Positions 43,209 to 52,219 are shown, counted from the first letter of the stretch. The stretch is DNA of 64,000 nucleotides from Metarhizobium sp964253915 (GCF_964253915.1 NZ_CAXUSG020000004.1:310001-374000), one strand, 5' to 3'. The notes: generated by a model not told the origin, from the sequence alone. Numbers and translations: made by a program.

Positions 43209-43606
43209 CAGGGCGACAATTCCTCGGCTGTGGCGACGACGCGGGCAAGGGGTGCGCCGCCGGAAGCTTCCGCCGCGGCGACGACCGCGCCTTCCACCAG
43301 CGGCGCGTTGCAGATCGTCACCCGGTCCGAACGCGGCTGGCCGAGCATTTCGATCGCCATTTCGCTGTTGGTCTCGGCGCCGCCGAGATCGACGAAGACA
43401 GCGACGCCTTCATCCGACCAGGCCCGCTCGATCGCCTTGAGGATGCCGCCGGCATCGGTGCCGAGCCCGCCCTCGACATTGCCGCCCGACCAGGCGAGCG
43501 GCACGCAATCGCCGACCATCTGCCGCACCATGTCGGCGGTGCCCTGCGCCACCAGCGGCGAGTGCGAGACGATGACGATGCCCACATTGGCGGCCTTGGC
43601 ATTCAT
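43208..43606 (-). CDS. dhaM: dihydroxyacetone kinase phosphoryl donor DhaM (EIIA-Man type)
   Basis: A 132-aa EIIA domain: NVGIVIVSHSPLVAQGTADMV with active His15, and the VFVDLGGAETNSEMAIEML segment of the EIIA-Man fold. Accepts phosphate from HPr and rephosphorylates ADP bound to DhaL. Corresponds to only the first domain of E. coli DhaM; the HPr and enzyme I parts are separate genes directly downstream. Overlaps dhaL by ATGA. Confidence 0.92.
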   Translation of the reverse strand: MNAKAANVGIVIVSHSPLVAQGTADMVRQMVGDCVPLAWSGGNVEGGLGTDAGGILKAIERAWSDEGVAVFVDLGGAETNSEMAIEMLGQPRSDRVTICNAPLVEGAVVAAAEASGGAPLARVVATAEELSP

Positions 43607-44229
43607 GCCGGACGGTACTCCCCGAGATAACGGCAGATCGCCGTGGTCAAAAGCGCGCAACTGGAAGCGCCCGGATCGACATGGCCGATCGAACGATCCC
43701 CGAGATAGGCCGCCCGGCCGCGCATGGCCCGCATCGGTGCGGTGTCGTGTGCGGAATGCTCGGCCCGTTCGGCAATCTCTGTAAGCGCCGAACGACCCGC
43801 CAGAGCGGCGTGCACGGGATAGAGCACATCGAGCAGGGTCTTGTCACCCGCCTTGGCGCGGCCGCGGCGGGCCACCGCGTCGATTGCACGCTCCAGGACA
43901 GGGGCGAAGGCGGCGGCATCGCCTCCCGTGCGCAATTGCCGGCCGAGTTCGATCAGAAGCGTGCCGTAGAGCGGGCCGGCGGCGCCGCCGATGTTCATCA
44001 CCAGCAGCATGCCGATCCGCTCCAGCGCGTCGGGCAGGGGAAGATCGGCCAAGGCGTGGCCATCAGCGCTGACGGCCTCGCAGCCACGGCGCATGTTGGT
44101 GCCGTGGTCGCCGTCGCCGATGGCGCTGTCGAGTTCGCAGAGATGATCGGCATGGGCGGCGATTGCCGCGCGGCATGCCTCGATCAGTCCCGATATCATG
44201 CTGCGATCCGCCTGCACCCTCTCCTCCAT
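43603..44229 (-). CDS. dhaL: dihydroxyacetone kinase subunit DhaL
   Basis: ADP-binding subunit, about 208 aa. Mg-ligand aspartates Asp34, Asp39 and Asp41 in CELDSAIGDGDHGTNM have the same spacing as E. coli DhaL; GGAAGPLYG and GRAAYLGDRSIGHVDPGA are the other nucleotide motifs. With DhaM phosphorylating its ADP it would serve the PEP-dependent kinase using the distal DhaK. A GTG at 44217, five bases after GGAGG, is an alternative start. Begins 11 bases after the DhaK-DhaL fusion gene. Confidence 0.9.
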   Translation of the reverse strand: MEERVQADRSMISGLIEACRAAIAAHADHLCELDSAIGDGDHGTNMRRGCEAVSADGHALADLPLPDALERIGMLLVMNIGGAAGPLYGTLLIELGRQLRTGGDAAAFAPVLERAIDAVARRGRAKAGDKTLLDVLYPVHAALAGRSALTEIAERAEHSAHDTAPMRAMRGRAAYLGDRSIGHVDPGASSCALLTTAICRYLGEYRPA

Positions 44230-44239
44230 TCCCGATCGG

Positions 44240-45874
44240 TTACAGCCCGGCGGCCACCTCGAAGACGCCGGCAACCGCGACCGCGCCGGGATCGGCGACG
44301 CCGGCAAGATCTCGCTCCCCGACATAGGAGGCGCGGCCGGCGCGGGCCTTGGTCATCGTTTTGGTCGATTCGGCACCGGCAGCCGCCGCGTGGGCAGCGG
44401 CCGAAACGCCCTGTGCCGCCAGCGCGTTCAGCGCCGGTTCCAATGCATCGACCATGGTACGGTCGCCGATCCTGGCGCCGCCGTAGAAGGTCATGCGGTC
44501 CAGGCCGGCGAGCAGGGCGGCGGGGATATCCGCCTTTTCCGCCAAGGCCTTGGAAGCGGCGGTGAAGAAGATCGACAGGAGCACGCCGCTCGATCCGCCC
44601 ATGCTGGTGCTCAGGGTCTCGCCGATGACGGCCAGCGTCGCCGCCCGGTTCTGGAGTGGCAATTGATCGAGCTTGGCCAGGATGCTGCGGGCACCGGTTG
44701 CCGCCGTCGAGCCGGTATCGCCGTCGCCGACGCGGCCGTCGAGGCGGTTGAGTTCGGCCTCCTGCGAAATGAGGTGGTTGCAGATGGCGGTGATCAGGGC
44801 GCGGGCGGCGGCATCGTCGCTTGCGGCCGCAGCGTTACCGGCCGAACCTGCCTTCGGTGCCGGAACGATGGCGATGGCGTTCTTCTTGACGGCAGGCACC
44901 CAGGCGTGTGGACCGACCGGCGCGGTCAAGGCGGCTTCGCGCTCGGCATCGAGGCGGATCAGCGACAGCGAGAAACCGTTCATGTTGAGCGCCGTCATCA
45001 TTGCTGCCGGGCCGACGATCAGCTTTACCCGCGACGCCAATGGCGAGGCGAGCGTGGCATGAGCGATGACGCCCATTTCCAGCGGCGGGACGGCGCCGAG
45101 ATTGTTGATCAGCAGCGCATAATCGCCCTCCGCCTTCAACGCCGCGGCAAGGCGCTCGCTCATGGTGGCGACGAGGTCGAGCACCGGCTGCAGGGCGATG
45201 CGCTCGACGCCGGGTTCGCCGTGGATGCCGAGGCCGAGTTCGCCTTCTTCCGGCCCGAGCCGGTCTTCATGGGCCTGGCCGGGGATCGAGCAGGAGGAGA
45301 GCGACATGCCGAGCGAAACGATGTCGGCGGCGGCAGCGGTTGCCGCAGCGGCAACCGTCTTCAGGTCCTTGCCTTCATCGGCCAGATGGCCGGCGATCTT
45401 GTGGACGAACAGCGTGCCGGCGACGCCGCGCGGCTGGTTGATGTCGGGCAAAGCAATGTCGTCGGCGACGATGACCATCTCGACGTCGAACCCCTCGGCG
45501 CGGGCCTTTTCCGCCGCCAGGCCGAAGTTCAGCCGGTCGCCGGTGTAATTCTTCACCACCAGCAGGCATCCGGGTGTGCCGGTGACAGCGCGGATCGCCG
45601 TCAGCACGGCATCGACGCTCGGCGAGGCGAAGATCTCGCCGGAGACGGCGGCCGTCAGCATGCCCTTACCGACAAACCCGGCATGCGAGGGTTCATGGCC
45701 GGCGCCACCGCCGGAAATCACCGCTACCTTCGACTTGTCCCAATCCGCGCGCACGATCACCTTGATCTCGGGATAGGTGTCGAGCCGGGCAAGCCGTCCT
45801 GCGGCGCTGGTCAGCAGCAAACCGTCCAGCGCCTCGGTGACGATTGTTTCCCGGCGGTTGTAGAAGTGTTTCAT
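44240..45874 (-). CDS. dihydroxyacetone kinase, fused DhaK-DhaL (ATP type)
   Basis: A 544-aa single-chain kinase: DhaK part (~1-330; SGGGAGHEP and covalent-binding His218 in GLGIHGEPG) and DhaL part (~355-544; LNRLDGRVGDGDTGSTAA, GGSSGVLLSIFF, GRASYVGERDLAGVADPGA). This layout is that of ATP-dependent dihydroxyacetone kinases. It lies in the same operon as a complete PEP-dependent set, so the operon has two kinase systems. First metabolic gene after the transporter ATPases; product would be dihydroxyacetone phosphate or a homologous ketose phosphate. Confidence 0.92.
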   Translation of the reverse strand: MKHFYNRRETIVTEALDGLLLTSAAGRLARLDTYPEIKVIVRADWDKSKVAVISGGGAGHEPSHAGFVGKGMLTAAVSGEIFASPSVDAVLTAIRAVTGTPGCLLVVKNYTGDRLNFGLAAEKARAEGFDVEMVIVADDIALPDINQPRGVAGTLFVHKIAGHLADEGKDLKTVAAAATAAAADIVSLGMSLSSCSIPGQAHEDRLGPEEGELGLGIHGEPGVERIALQPVLDLVATMSERLAAALKAEGDYALLINNLGAVPPLEMGVIAHATLASPLASRVKLIVGPAAMMTALNMNGFSLSLIRLDAEREAALTAPVGPHAWVPAVKKNAIAIVPAPKAGSAGNAAAASDDAAARALITAICNHLISQEAELNRLDGRVGDGDTGSTAATGARSILAKLDQLPLQNRAATLAVIGETLSTSMGGSSGVLLSIFFTAASKALAEKADIPAALLAGLDRMTFYGGARIGDRTMVDALEPALNALAAQGVSAAAHAAAAGAESTKTMTKARAGRASYVGERDLAGVADPGAVAVAGVFEVAAGL

Positions 45875-45932
45875 AAGGTCAGGTCCCGTCTGTTGTTGTT
45901 TTGTCGCGGCTAACTCACTCCGATAGGCGGTG

Positions 45933-46940
45933 TCAGGTCAAGCGATATCCGCCGGCATCGAAGTAGAGCGGATCGCGCAGCGTCAGGCTGATCCTGTCGC
46001 CCGGCTTGATGGATAGATAAGGATCGGCCAGCGTCACCAGCTTGTGGTCGCGCACCTTGATATGCAGGTGGTTCTGGTCGCCGAGATGTTCGATCCAGTC
46101 GATCTCGGCATTCGCCTCGCCGCCCTGGCCGATCTCCAGATGTTCGGTGCGGGCGCCGATGGTGCGCGTGCCGGCCGGCGGCTGGCCGCCGGGCAGCAGC
46201 CCTTCCGGCAAAAGGTTGATGTGCGGCTGGCCGAGGCGGGCGGCGACATGCAGGTTGGCAGGGTTGCCGTAGATGTCGCGCGGTGTGCCGACCTGCAGCA
46301 GGCGGCCTTCGGAAAAGATGCCGATGCGGTCGGCCATGGTCATCGCTTCCACCTGGTCGTGGGTGACGTAGAGCAGCGTCGAGCCCAGCTCCTTCTGGAT
46401 GCGCTTGAGTTCCAGGCGCAGCTCGCCGCGCAGCTTCGCGTCGAGCGAGGACAGCGGCTCGTCCATCAGGTAGATCGACGGGCGACGCACCAGGGCACGG
46501 CCGATGGCGACGCGCTGCATTTCGCCGCCGGACAGCCGGGTCGAGCGGTTCTCCAGCTTGTGGTCGATGCGCACCATTTTCGCGATGTCGCGCACGCGGC
46601 GGTCGATTTCCTCAGCCGAGAGCTTTCGCACCGGCGCCTTCAGGGGAAAGGCGAGGTTTTCATAGACCGTCATGTGCGGATAGAGCGAATATTGCTGGAA
46701 GACGAAGGCGACGTCACGGCCGGCCGGCGCTTCGCCTGCGACATCGCGGCCGGCGATGCGGATCTGGCCGCTGTCCGGCCGTTCCAGCCCGGCGATCAGC
46801 CGCAGCGTCGTCGTCTTGCCGGCGCCGGTGGGGCCGAGCAGCACGACGAATTCGCCGTCGGCGATCGAGAGATTGAGGTCGCTCACCGCTTGTGTGTCGC
46901 CGAAACTCTTGTTGAGGCCTTTCAGGGTGACGTCAGCCAT
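45933..46940 (-). CDS. CUT1 ABC transporter ATP-binding protein (second ATPase)
   Basis: A 335-aa MalK/UgpC-type ATPase: Walker A GPTGAGKTT, signature LSGGEMQR, Walker B IYLMDEPLSSLD, switch His in THDQVEAM, and a C-terminal MOBE/TOBE regulatory domain. It overlaps the other ATPase gene by 8 bases. Two different ATPases in one importer, as in glycerol GlpS/GlpT, suggests a heterodimer. The ATG at 46940 was chosen because the region upstream in this frame is coding sequence of the other ATPase. Confidence 0.92.
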   Translation of the reverse strand: MADVTLKGLNKSFGDTQAVSDLNLSIADGEFVVLLGPTGAGKTTTLRLIAGLERPDSGQIRIAGRDVAGEAPAGRDVAFVFQQYSLYPHMTVYENLAFPLKAPVRKLSAEEIDRRVRDIAKMVRIDHKLENRSTRLSGGEMQRVAIGRALVRRPSIYLMDEPLSSLDAKLRGELRLELKRIQKELGSTLLYVTHDQVEAMTMADRIGIFSEGRLLQVGTPRDIYGNPANLHVAARLGQPHINLLPEGLLPGGQPPAGTRTIGARTEHLEIGQGGEANAEIDWIEHLGDQNHLHIKVRDHKLVTLADPYLSIKPGDRISLTLRDPLYFDAGGYRLT

Positions 46941-48030
46941 GCCGGGCCTCCGAATAGAGCGAGGAGGGAACGGCGAGGCCCGACTTGCAATCGAACAGCG
47001 CCAGCTTTTCCGGGTTGAATTCAAGGCCGACCGGCTCGCCGATGGCAAAATTGCGGTTGGCCGGCACGCGCGCTCTGACGAGGCCGGAGACGGTCTCGAC
47101 GGCGACGATCTGGTTGGTGCCGAGATATTCGCTGCCGTAGACGGCGCCGCGCACCGGCGAGGCATCGCTGAAGCGGATATGCTCCGGCCGCACGCCGAGC
47201 GCCAGCTCGCCCTCGGCGAGATCCTGGTGCACCTCGGGCACGGCGACCTCGACGCCGCCCATGGAGACCGAACGCGCGCCTTTCTGCAGGCTGGACGTGA
47301 AGCGCATGAAATTCATCGGCGGCGACCCGATGAAATCGGCGACATACATGGTGGCCGGGCGGCTGTAGATTTCCTGCGGCGTGCCGAACTGCTCGATGAC
47401 GCCGTGGTTCATCACGGCGATCTTGTCGGCCATTGCCATCGCCTCGTGCTGGTCGTGGGTGACGTAGACGGTGGTGGCGTGGATGCGGTTGTGCAGCTCG
47501 CGCAACTCATGCACCATCACTTCGCGGAATTCCGCGTCCAGCGTGCCGAGCGGTTCGTCCATCAGGAAACATTTCGGGCGGCGGACGATGGCGCGGCCGA
47601 GCGCAACGCGCTGCCTGTCGCCGCCGGCAAGCCCGGAAATCGGCCGGTCGAGGATATGGCCGATCTGCAGCAGCTTTGCCGTTTCCTCGACGCGCCGGCG
47701 GATTTCCGCCTTCGGCACGCCCTGCGACAACAGCGGAAAACCGATGTTCTTGCGCGCATTCATATGCGGGTAAAGCGCGAACAGCTGGAAGACGAAGGCG
47801 ATGTCGCGGGCGCTGGCGCGATTGAAGGTGACGTCTTCGCCGCCGAGATGGATCTTGCCGCTGGTCGGCAGCTCCAGCCCGGCGATCATCCGCAGCGTCG
47901 TCGTTTTGCCGCAGCCCGACGGCCCGAGCAGCGCCAGGAACTCGCCGTCCTCGACGGTAAAGCTCGAATCCTGGACGGCGACGAAGCTGCCGAATTGCTT
48001 GCGCAGGTTTTCGATCCTGATTTCGGCCAT
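46933..48030 (-). CDS. CUT1 ABC transporter ATP-binding protein (first ATPase)
   Basis: A 365-aa ATPase paralogous to the next gene: Walker A GPSGCGKTT, LAGGDRQR in place of the canonical LSGGQ signature, Walker B CFLMDEPLGTLD, THDQHEAM and a C-terminal regulatory domain. The altered signature (Ser to Ala) hints at asymmetric roles in an ATPase heterodimer. It starts 4 bases after the small membrane-protein gene. Confidence 0.92.
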   Translation of the reverse strand: MAEIRIENLRKQFGSFVAVQDSSFTVEDGEFLALLGPSGCGKTTTLRMIAGLELPTSGKIHLGGEDVTFNRASARDIAFVFQLFALYPHMNARKNIGFPLLSQGVPKAEIRRRVEETAKLLQIGHILDRPISGLAGGDRQRVALGRAIVRRPKCFLMDEPLGTLDAEFREVMVHELRELHNRIHATTVYVTHDQHEAMAMADKIAVMNHGVIEQFGTPQEIYSRPATMYVADFIGSPPMNFMRFTSSLQKGARSVSMGGVEVAVPEVHQDLAEGELALGVRPEHIRFSDASPVRGAVYGSEYLGTNQIVAVETVSGLVRARVPANRNFAIGEPVGLEFNPEKLALFDCKSGLAVPSSLYSEARHG

Positions 48031-48033
48031 GGG

Positions 48034-48246
48034 TCACTCCGGGAATTTCGAGACGACGATGAACATCGCCGTGCCGGCCAGCAGCGTCACCAGCGAATAG
48101 GTGTAGAGGCTGAGCAGGAAGGGTTGGAACAGCATCAGGAAGCCGATGGCGATGATGGCGGTGGCGATGTTTTCCATCGGCCCGCGCCGGAGCAGGAAGG
48201 GGCGCTTGCGGCGGGCGGGGTGCGGTGTTTCCGGAAGATGGCTCAT
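48034..48246 (-). CDS. small two-helix membrane protein in the transporter operon
   Basis: A 70-aa protein: basic N-terminus (PARRKRPFLLRR), then two hydrophobic stretches (about 25-45 and 48-66). Its ATG overlaps the permease stop (48243-48246) and its stop is 3 bases from the ATPase gene, so it is firmly inside the operon. I do not recognise the family. Some glycerol-type importers also encode a small membrane protein between permease and other genes; a role in assembling the transporter is inferred only. Confidence 0.7.
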   Translation of the reverse strand: MSHLPETPHPARRKRPFLLRRGPMENIATAIIAIGFLMLFQPFLLSLYTYSLVTLLAGTAMFIVVSKFPE

Positions 48247-49196
48247 TTGCGTACCGCCCCGAATGTGATGCCGCGCAGCAATTGCTTGCGCAGGAGGATG
48301 GTGAAGACGAGGATCGGGATCAGGAAGATCGTCGTGCCGGCGGCGACCGCCGGCCAGTCCTGCCCGCCTTCGCCGATGATGGTCGGGATGAAGGGCGGTG
48401 CTGTCTGCGCCTGGCCGGAGGTCAGGAGTGCCGCGAAGGCATATTCGTTCCAGGCGAAGATCAGGCAGAAGATCGCGGTGGCGGCGATGCCGGTCGTCGC
48501 CTGCGGCAGCACCACCTTGCGGAAGGCTTGCAGTCGCGTATAGCCGTCGATCATCGCCGCTTCCTCGTATTCGCGCGGGATCTCGTCGATGAAGCCCTTG
48601 AGCAGCCAGACGGCGAGCGAGACGTTGACGGCGGTATAGAGCAGGATCATGCCGAGCGCGGTGTCGGACAGGCCGAGTTCGCGGTACATCAGGTAGATCG
48701 GGATGGCGACGGCGATCGGCGGCATCATGCGCGTCGACAGGATGAAGAACAGCAGGTCGTCGGCAAGCGGCACCTTGAAGCGCGAAAAACCGTAAGCTGC
48801 CAGCGTGCCGAGGAAGACCGCCAGGAAGGTCGAGCCGAAGGCGATGACCAGCGAGTTGATGAAGCGCGGCAGGAAGTTCGACGGGCCGGCGATCACCATG
48901 TTGCGGCTGCGGGTGATCTCGTCGCAGGTGCCGGACGGCGGACCGAGCGACTGGATGTATTCCGGCGTCTGCCGCGTGCGGGTGGTGAACAGGTTGCAAT
49001 AGCCTTCGAGCGTCGGCGAAAAGACGATCTTCGGCGGATAGCTGATCGAATCCGGTGGCGACTTGATGCTGGTGAGGAAGATCCAGACGAGCGGCACCAG
49101 GGTGATCAGCGCGTAGATGACGACGATGGTGCCGGCGATGCGCTTGCTGTTGACGCTCGGCTCGACGACCGAATGGGCGGCGTTGCTGGTGCTCAT
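48243..49196 (-). CDS. CUT1 ABC transporter permease (MalG-like)
   Basis: A 317-aa permease with six helices and the cytoplasmic EAA loop EEAAMIDGYTRLQAFRKVVLP, which contacts an ATPase. It has a large periplasmic loop after helix 1 containing a Cys-rich-free segment (TRTRQTPEYIQSLGPP). Overlaps the upstream permease by ATGA. Forms the channel with that permease. Confidence 0.93.
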   Translation of the reverse strand: MSTSNAAHSVVEPSVNSKRIAGTIVVIYALITLVPLVWIFLTSIKSPPDSISYPPKIVFSPTLEGYCNLFTTRTRQTPEYIQSLGPPSGTCDEITRSRNMVIAGPSNFLPRFINSLVIAFGSTFLAVFLGTLAAYGFSRFKVPLADDLLFFILSTRMMPPIAVAIPIYLMYRELGLSDTALGMILLYTAVNVSLAVWLLKGFIDEIPREYEEAAMIDGYTRLQAFRKVVLPQATTGIAATAIFCLIFAWNEYAFAALLTSGQAQTAPPFIPTIIGEGGQDWPAVAAGTTIFLIPILVFTILLRKQLLRGITFGAVRK

Positions 49197-50155
49197 CGCT
49201 GTTTCACCTTGTTGAGGGCCTTCACATAGATGTTGGCGAGGCCGAACACCGCAACGAAAAGCACGATGGCGAAGGCCGAGGCGCGGCCGGTGGCCCAGCT
49301 CTCGAAGGCCTCGCGCTTGAGTGTGATGGAGGCGACTTCGGTGGTCGAGCCCGGCCCGCCGCCGGTCAGAAGCGTCACCATGTCGAACATCTTGAAGTTC
49401 TCGATGCCGCGGAAGAGCACCGCGAGCATGATGAAGGGTAGCGCCATCGGCACGGTGATCGACCAGAACTGCCGCCAGGGCGAGGCACGGTCGACTTCGG
49501 CCGCCTCGTAGATGTAGTCGGGGATCGAGCGCAGGCCGGCAAGGCAGATCAGCATCACATAGGGCGTCCACATCCAGGTATCGACGATGATGATAGCCCA
49601 GGGCGCCAGCGAGACGCTGCCGAGCATCTGGATCTGCGACGTCGGGATGCCGGAGAGAAACGAGACGGCGTAGGCGAACAGGCCGATCTGCGGCTCGTAG
49701 AGGAAACGCCAGAAATTGCCGACCACGGCCGGCGACAGCATCATCGGGATGAGGATGACGGTCGTCCAGAAGGCATGGCCGCGGAATTTCCGGTCGATCA
49801 GATAGGCGAGCGCAAAGCCGATGACGGTCTGCAGCAGGATCGTCCAGAAGACGAAATGCGCCGTCGTCTGCATTGCCTGCCAGATGTCAGGATCGGTCAG
49901 CACGCGTTCGTAGTTGCGCAGGCCGACGCCTTCGACATTGGCGTTCGGCCGATTGGCGCGGAAATTGGTAAACGACAGGTAGATCGCCCAGATCAGCGGG
50001 AAGATGTTGATGGCGAGAAGCAGGGTGATGGCCGGGGCGATGAACACCCAGGCGATCGACCGGTCCGACAGGCCGCGTACCTTGACGGCGATCGGTGGCG
50101 GGGTTGCCCGCGCTGCGGCTTCGGCCGCCTTGTCGACGATGGAAGAATTGGACAT
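49193..50155 (-). CDS. CUT1 ABC transporter permease (MalF-like)
   Basis: A 320-aa permease with six helices (first near AWVFIAPAITLLLAINIFPLI) and EAA loop YEAAEVDRASPWRQFWSITVP. The ATG at 50155 was chosen; a TTG two codons earlier is 7 bases from AGGTG and is an alternative. A RIME repeat separates it from the binding-protein gene. Confidence 0.93.
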   Translation of the reverse strand: MSNSSIVDKAAEAAARATPPPIAVKVRGLSDRSIAWVFIAPAITLLLAINIFPLIWAIYLSFTNFRANRPNANVEGVGLRNYERVLTDPDIWQAMQTTAHFVFWTILLQTVIGFALAYLIDRKFRGHAFWTTVILIPMMLSPAVVGNFWRFLYEPQIGLFAYAVSFLSGIPTSQIQMLGSVSLAPWAIIIVDTWMWTPYVMLICLAGLRSIPDYIYEAAEVDRASPWRQFWSITVPMALPFIMLAVLFRGIENFKMFDMVTLLTGGGPGSTTEVASITLKREAFESWATGRASAFAIVLFVAVFGLANIYVKALNKVKQR

Positions 50156-50273
50156 GCTCAAGATGGTTCACCTGGTCTTGATGGGCATGGGACACGGAGG
50201 CGGTCCGGCCGGATGCCGGTGCGGGCCGCCTCGTGGATGAGATCGTTGAGTTGGGCAGAGCGTGGCAGCCTTT

Positions 50274-50402
50274 TCCCCTTCCCCCCAGCGGGGAGAAGGT
50301 GGCCCGAAGGGTCGGATGAGGGGGAGCCAAACCGACGGGTCCTGCCGTGTGTCCCCCCTCATCCCGCTACCGCGACCTTCTCCCCGAGGGGAGAAGGAGG
50401 CA
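50274..50402. repeat. RIME-like palindromic element between binding protein and permease
   Basis: Same subfamily as the copies at 7455, 21683 and 33237 but in reversed orientation: CCCCAGCGGGGAGAAGG with CCCGAAGGGTCGGATGAGGG first, then CCCTCATCCCGCTACCGCGACC and CTTCTCCCC..GGGGAGAAGG. It fills most of the 285-base intra-operon gap. Confidence 0.85.
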
Positions 50403-50440
50403 GGGGGCACCCTCTTGTTCCACTATTCTGCCGATGCCGC

Positions 50441-51766
50441 TCAGATCTTGCCTTCGTCCTGGAAGACTTCGGTCCAGTCGGCGACCAGGCCGTCGAGCGC
50501 TTCCTGTGCCGTGCCGTTGCCGGCGATGACGTAGTTGTGGACGCGCTTCTGCATTGCCTGCAGCAGTTCGGCATAGGAAGGTTCCGCCCAGAAATCCTTG
50601 ACGATCGCCATGGAGTCGAGGAAGGCCTGGGCATAGGGCTGGCTCTTGGCGAAGTCGGGCGCCTCGACGACCGCCTTCAGGCAGGAGAAGCCGCCGAGCT
50701 GCCACCACTTGGCCTGCACATCAGGCTGGGCGAACCACTTGATGTATTGCAGCGCCGCCTCCTGCTTGTCGGAATAGGAGACGACCGAGATGCCCTGGCC
50801 GCCGAGCTGGGCGAAATGTTCCTTCTCCGCCGGATTGGGGAAGAAGCCGATGCGCTCGCCGCCGACCTTCTCGTCCTTGTAGAGGCCGGGCCAGGTGAAG
50901 GCGAAGTTCATTTGCATGGCGACTTGGCCGGATTTGAAGGCGTCGGCCGATTCCACCATGTAGACGTTGGAGCTGCCGGGCGGCGTGCAGCAATCATAGA
51001 GCGACTTGTAGAATTCCAGGCCCTTCACCGCATCGGCGGAGTTGACGAAACCCTGCATCTCGTAGGACTTTTCCGGGTTGTCGTACTTGAAGCCCCAGTC
51101 GTAGAGCACGTTGGTGACGCCCATGGTGATGCCTTCCGAACCGCGCTCGGTATAGATCGAGGCGCCGTAGACGGTCTGGCCGTCGATCTGGCGGTTCTGG
51201 AAGAATTCGGCGATCTGCTTCAGCTGGTCGTAGGTCTTCGGCGCATCCAGCTTCCAGCCGTATTTTTCCTGGAATTCCTTCTGGATCTCCGGCTTCTCGA
51301 ACCAGTCCTTGCGGTAGGTCCAGCCGACGACGTCGCCCATGGCCGGCAGCGCCCAGTAGTTCGGCGTGTTCTTCGGCCATTGCGAATAGCCCACGACCGT
51401 CGCCGGCACGAAGTCATCCATCTTGATGCCTTCCTTGTCGAAGAAGTCGTTGAGCTTGACGTAGTGGCCGTTCTCCGCCGAACCGCCGATCCACTGGCTG
51501 TCGCCGATGATCAGGTCGCAGAGCTTGCCCTTGGAGTTGAGTTCGTTGAGGAAGCGGTCGGCGTAGCTCGTCCACGGCACGAATTCGAATTTCATCGTCG
51601 TGCCGGTCTTGGCGGTGAAATCCTTCGACAGTTCCACCAGCGCATTGGCCGGGTCCCAGGCGGCCCAGCACAGGGTCAGTTCTTCGGATTTCGCCATATT
51701 CGGCATTGCCGTCGACAGGAGCAGCGCTCCCGCCAGCCCGAGCAGGGTCTTCGATCCAGTTTGCAT
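50441..51766 (-). CDS. CUT1 ABC transporter substrate-binding protein
   Basis: A 441-aa extracellular solute-binding protein family 1 member with signal peptide (about 1-27). Family blocks: EELTLCWAAWDPANALVEL, DLIIGDSQWIGGSAENG, WALPAMGDVVGWTYRKDWF, QVAMQMNFAFTWPGLY and GGQGISVVSYS. The ATG at 51766 has GGGAGGA upstream. First gene of the operon that continues into two dihydroxyacetone kinases, so the solute is likely dihydroxyacetone, a polyol or a small ketose; this is from context. Confidence 0.9.
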   Translation of the reverse strand: MQTGSKTLLGLAGALLLSTAMPNMAKSEELTLCWAAWDPANALVELSKDFTAKTGTTMKFEFVPWTSYADRFLNELNSKGKLCDLIIGDSQWIGGSAENGHYVKLNDFFDKEGIKMDDFVPATVVGYSQWPKNTPNYWALPAMGDVVGWTYRKDWFEKPEIQKEFQEKYGWKLDAPKTYDQLKQIAEFFQNRQIDGQTVYGASIYTERGSEGITMGVTNVLYDWGFKYDNPEKSYEMQGFVNSADAVKGLEFYKSLYDCCTPPGSSNVYMVESADAFKSGQVAMQMNFAFTWPGLYKDEKVGGERIGFFPNPAEKEHFAQLGGQGISVVSYSDKQEAALQYIKWFAQPDVQAKWWQLGGFSCLKAVVEAPDFAKSQPYAQAFLDSMAIVKDFWAEPSYAELLQAMQKRVHNYVIAGNGTAQEALDGLVADWTEVFQDEGKI

Positions 51767-51855
51767 GCGTTCCTCCCAGAACAAATGCCAGCCCGCGGCC
51801 GGCGTTGCAAAGTCACCCTTCACACGATGCCGCCCACGACCCTCACTCTGTCGTG

Positions 51856-51879
51856 TTTAGCAATATGTTTAGTGATATG
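51856..51879. promoter_or_regulatory. tandem 12-mer repeat in the dha-operon promoter region
   Basis: TTTAGCAATATG immediately followed by TTTAGTGATATG (10 of 12 identical), ~90 bases upstream of the binding-protein start. The first unit also pairs with TAAACATTGC at 51888-51897 as an inverted repeat. Likely a regulator site in an otherwise AT-rich promoter region. Confidence 0.45.
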
Positions 51880-51982
51880 GATTTTTATAAACATTGCAAG
51901 CAACAATCGTCGCTGCGCCGCACACGACAAAGGTGTGGGGCCGCAAAACCTTGATGCATGTCAGGTTACGGTGGCGAAAAGC

Positions 51983-52219
51983 CTATTCGTCGTGGGGACG
52001 GATGCGCCAATAGCGGGAACTGCGCCTCATGCGTCGGTCGGCGAGCCAGGAGGCGACGACGAAGCCGGTGCCGAGGCCGAGCGCCAGCGAATACCAGTGA
52101 AACGGGATATAGACGAGATACCAGACCCACAGCACCACGACGAATGCCAGGACTCCCAGCCACGGGCCGACGCTGCGGTCGGTTTGCGGTTCGTCGGGGT
52201 CATGGTCGATCTGCGGCAT
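51983..52219 (-). CDS. small two-helix membrane protein, unknown
   Basis: A 78-aa protein: acidic N-terminus (PQIDHDPDEPQTD), two adjacent hydrophobic helices (WLGVLAFVVVLWVWYLVYIPF and SLALGLGTGFVVASWLA) and a basic tail with RRMRRSSRYW, giving a C-in topology. No ribosome site stands out. I do not recognise the family. Faces away from the following genes and shows no operon partner. Confidence 0.6.
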   Translation of the reverse strand: MPQIDHDPDEPQTDRSVGPWLGVLAFVVVLWVWYLVYIPFHWYSLALGLGTGFVVASWLADRRMRRSSRYWRIRPHDE

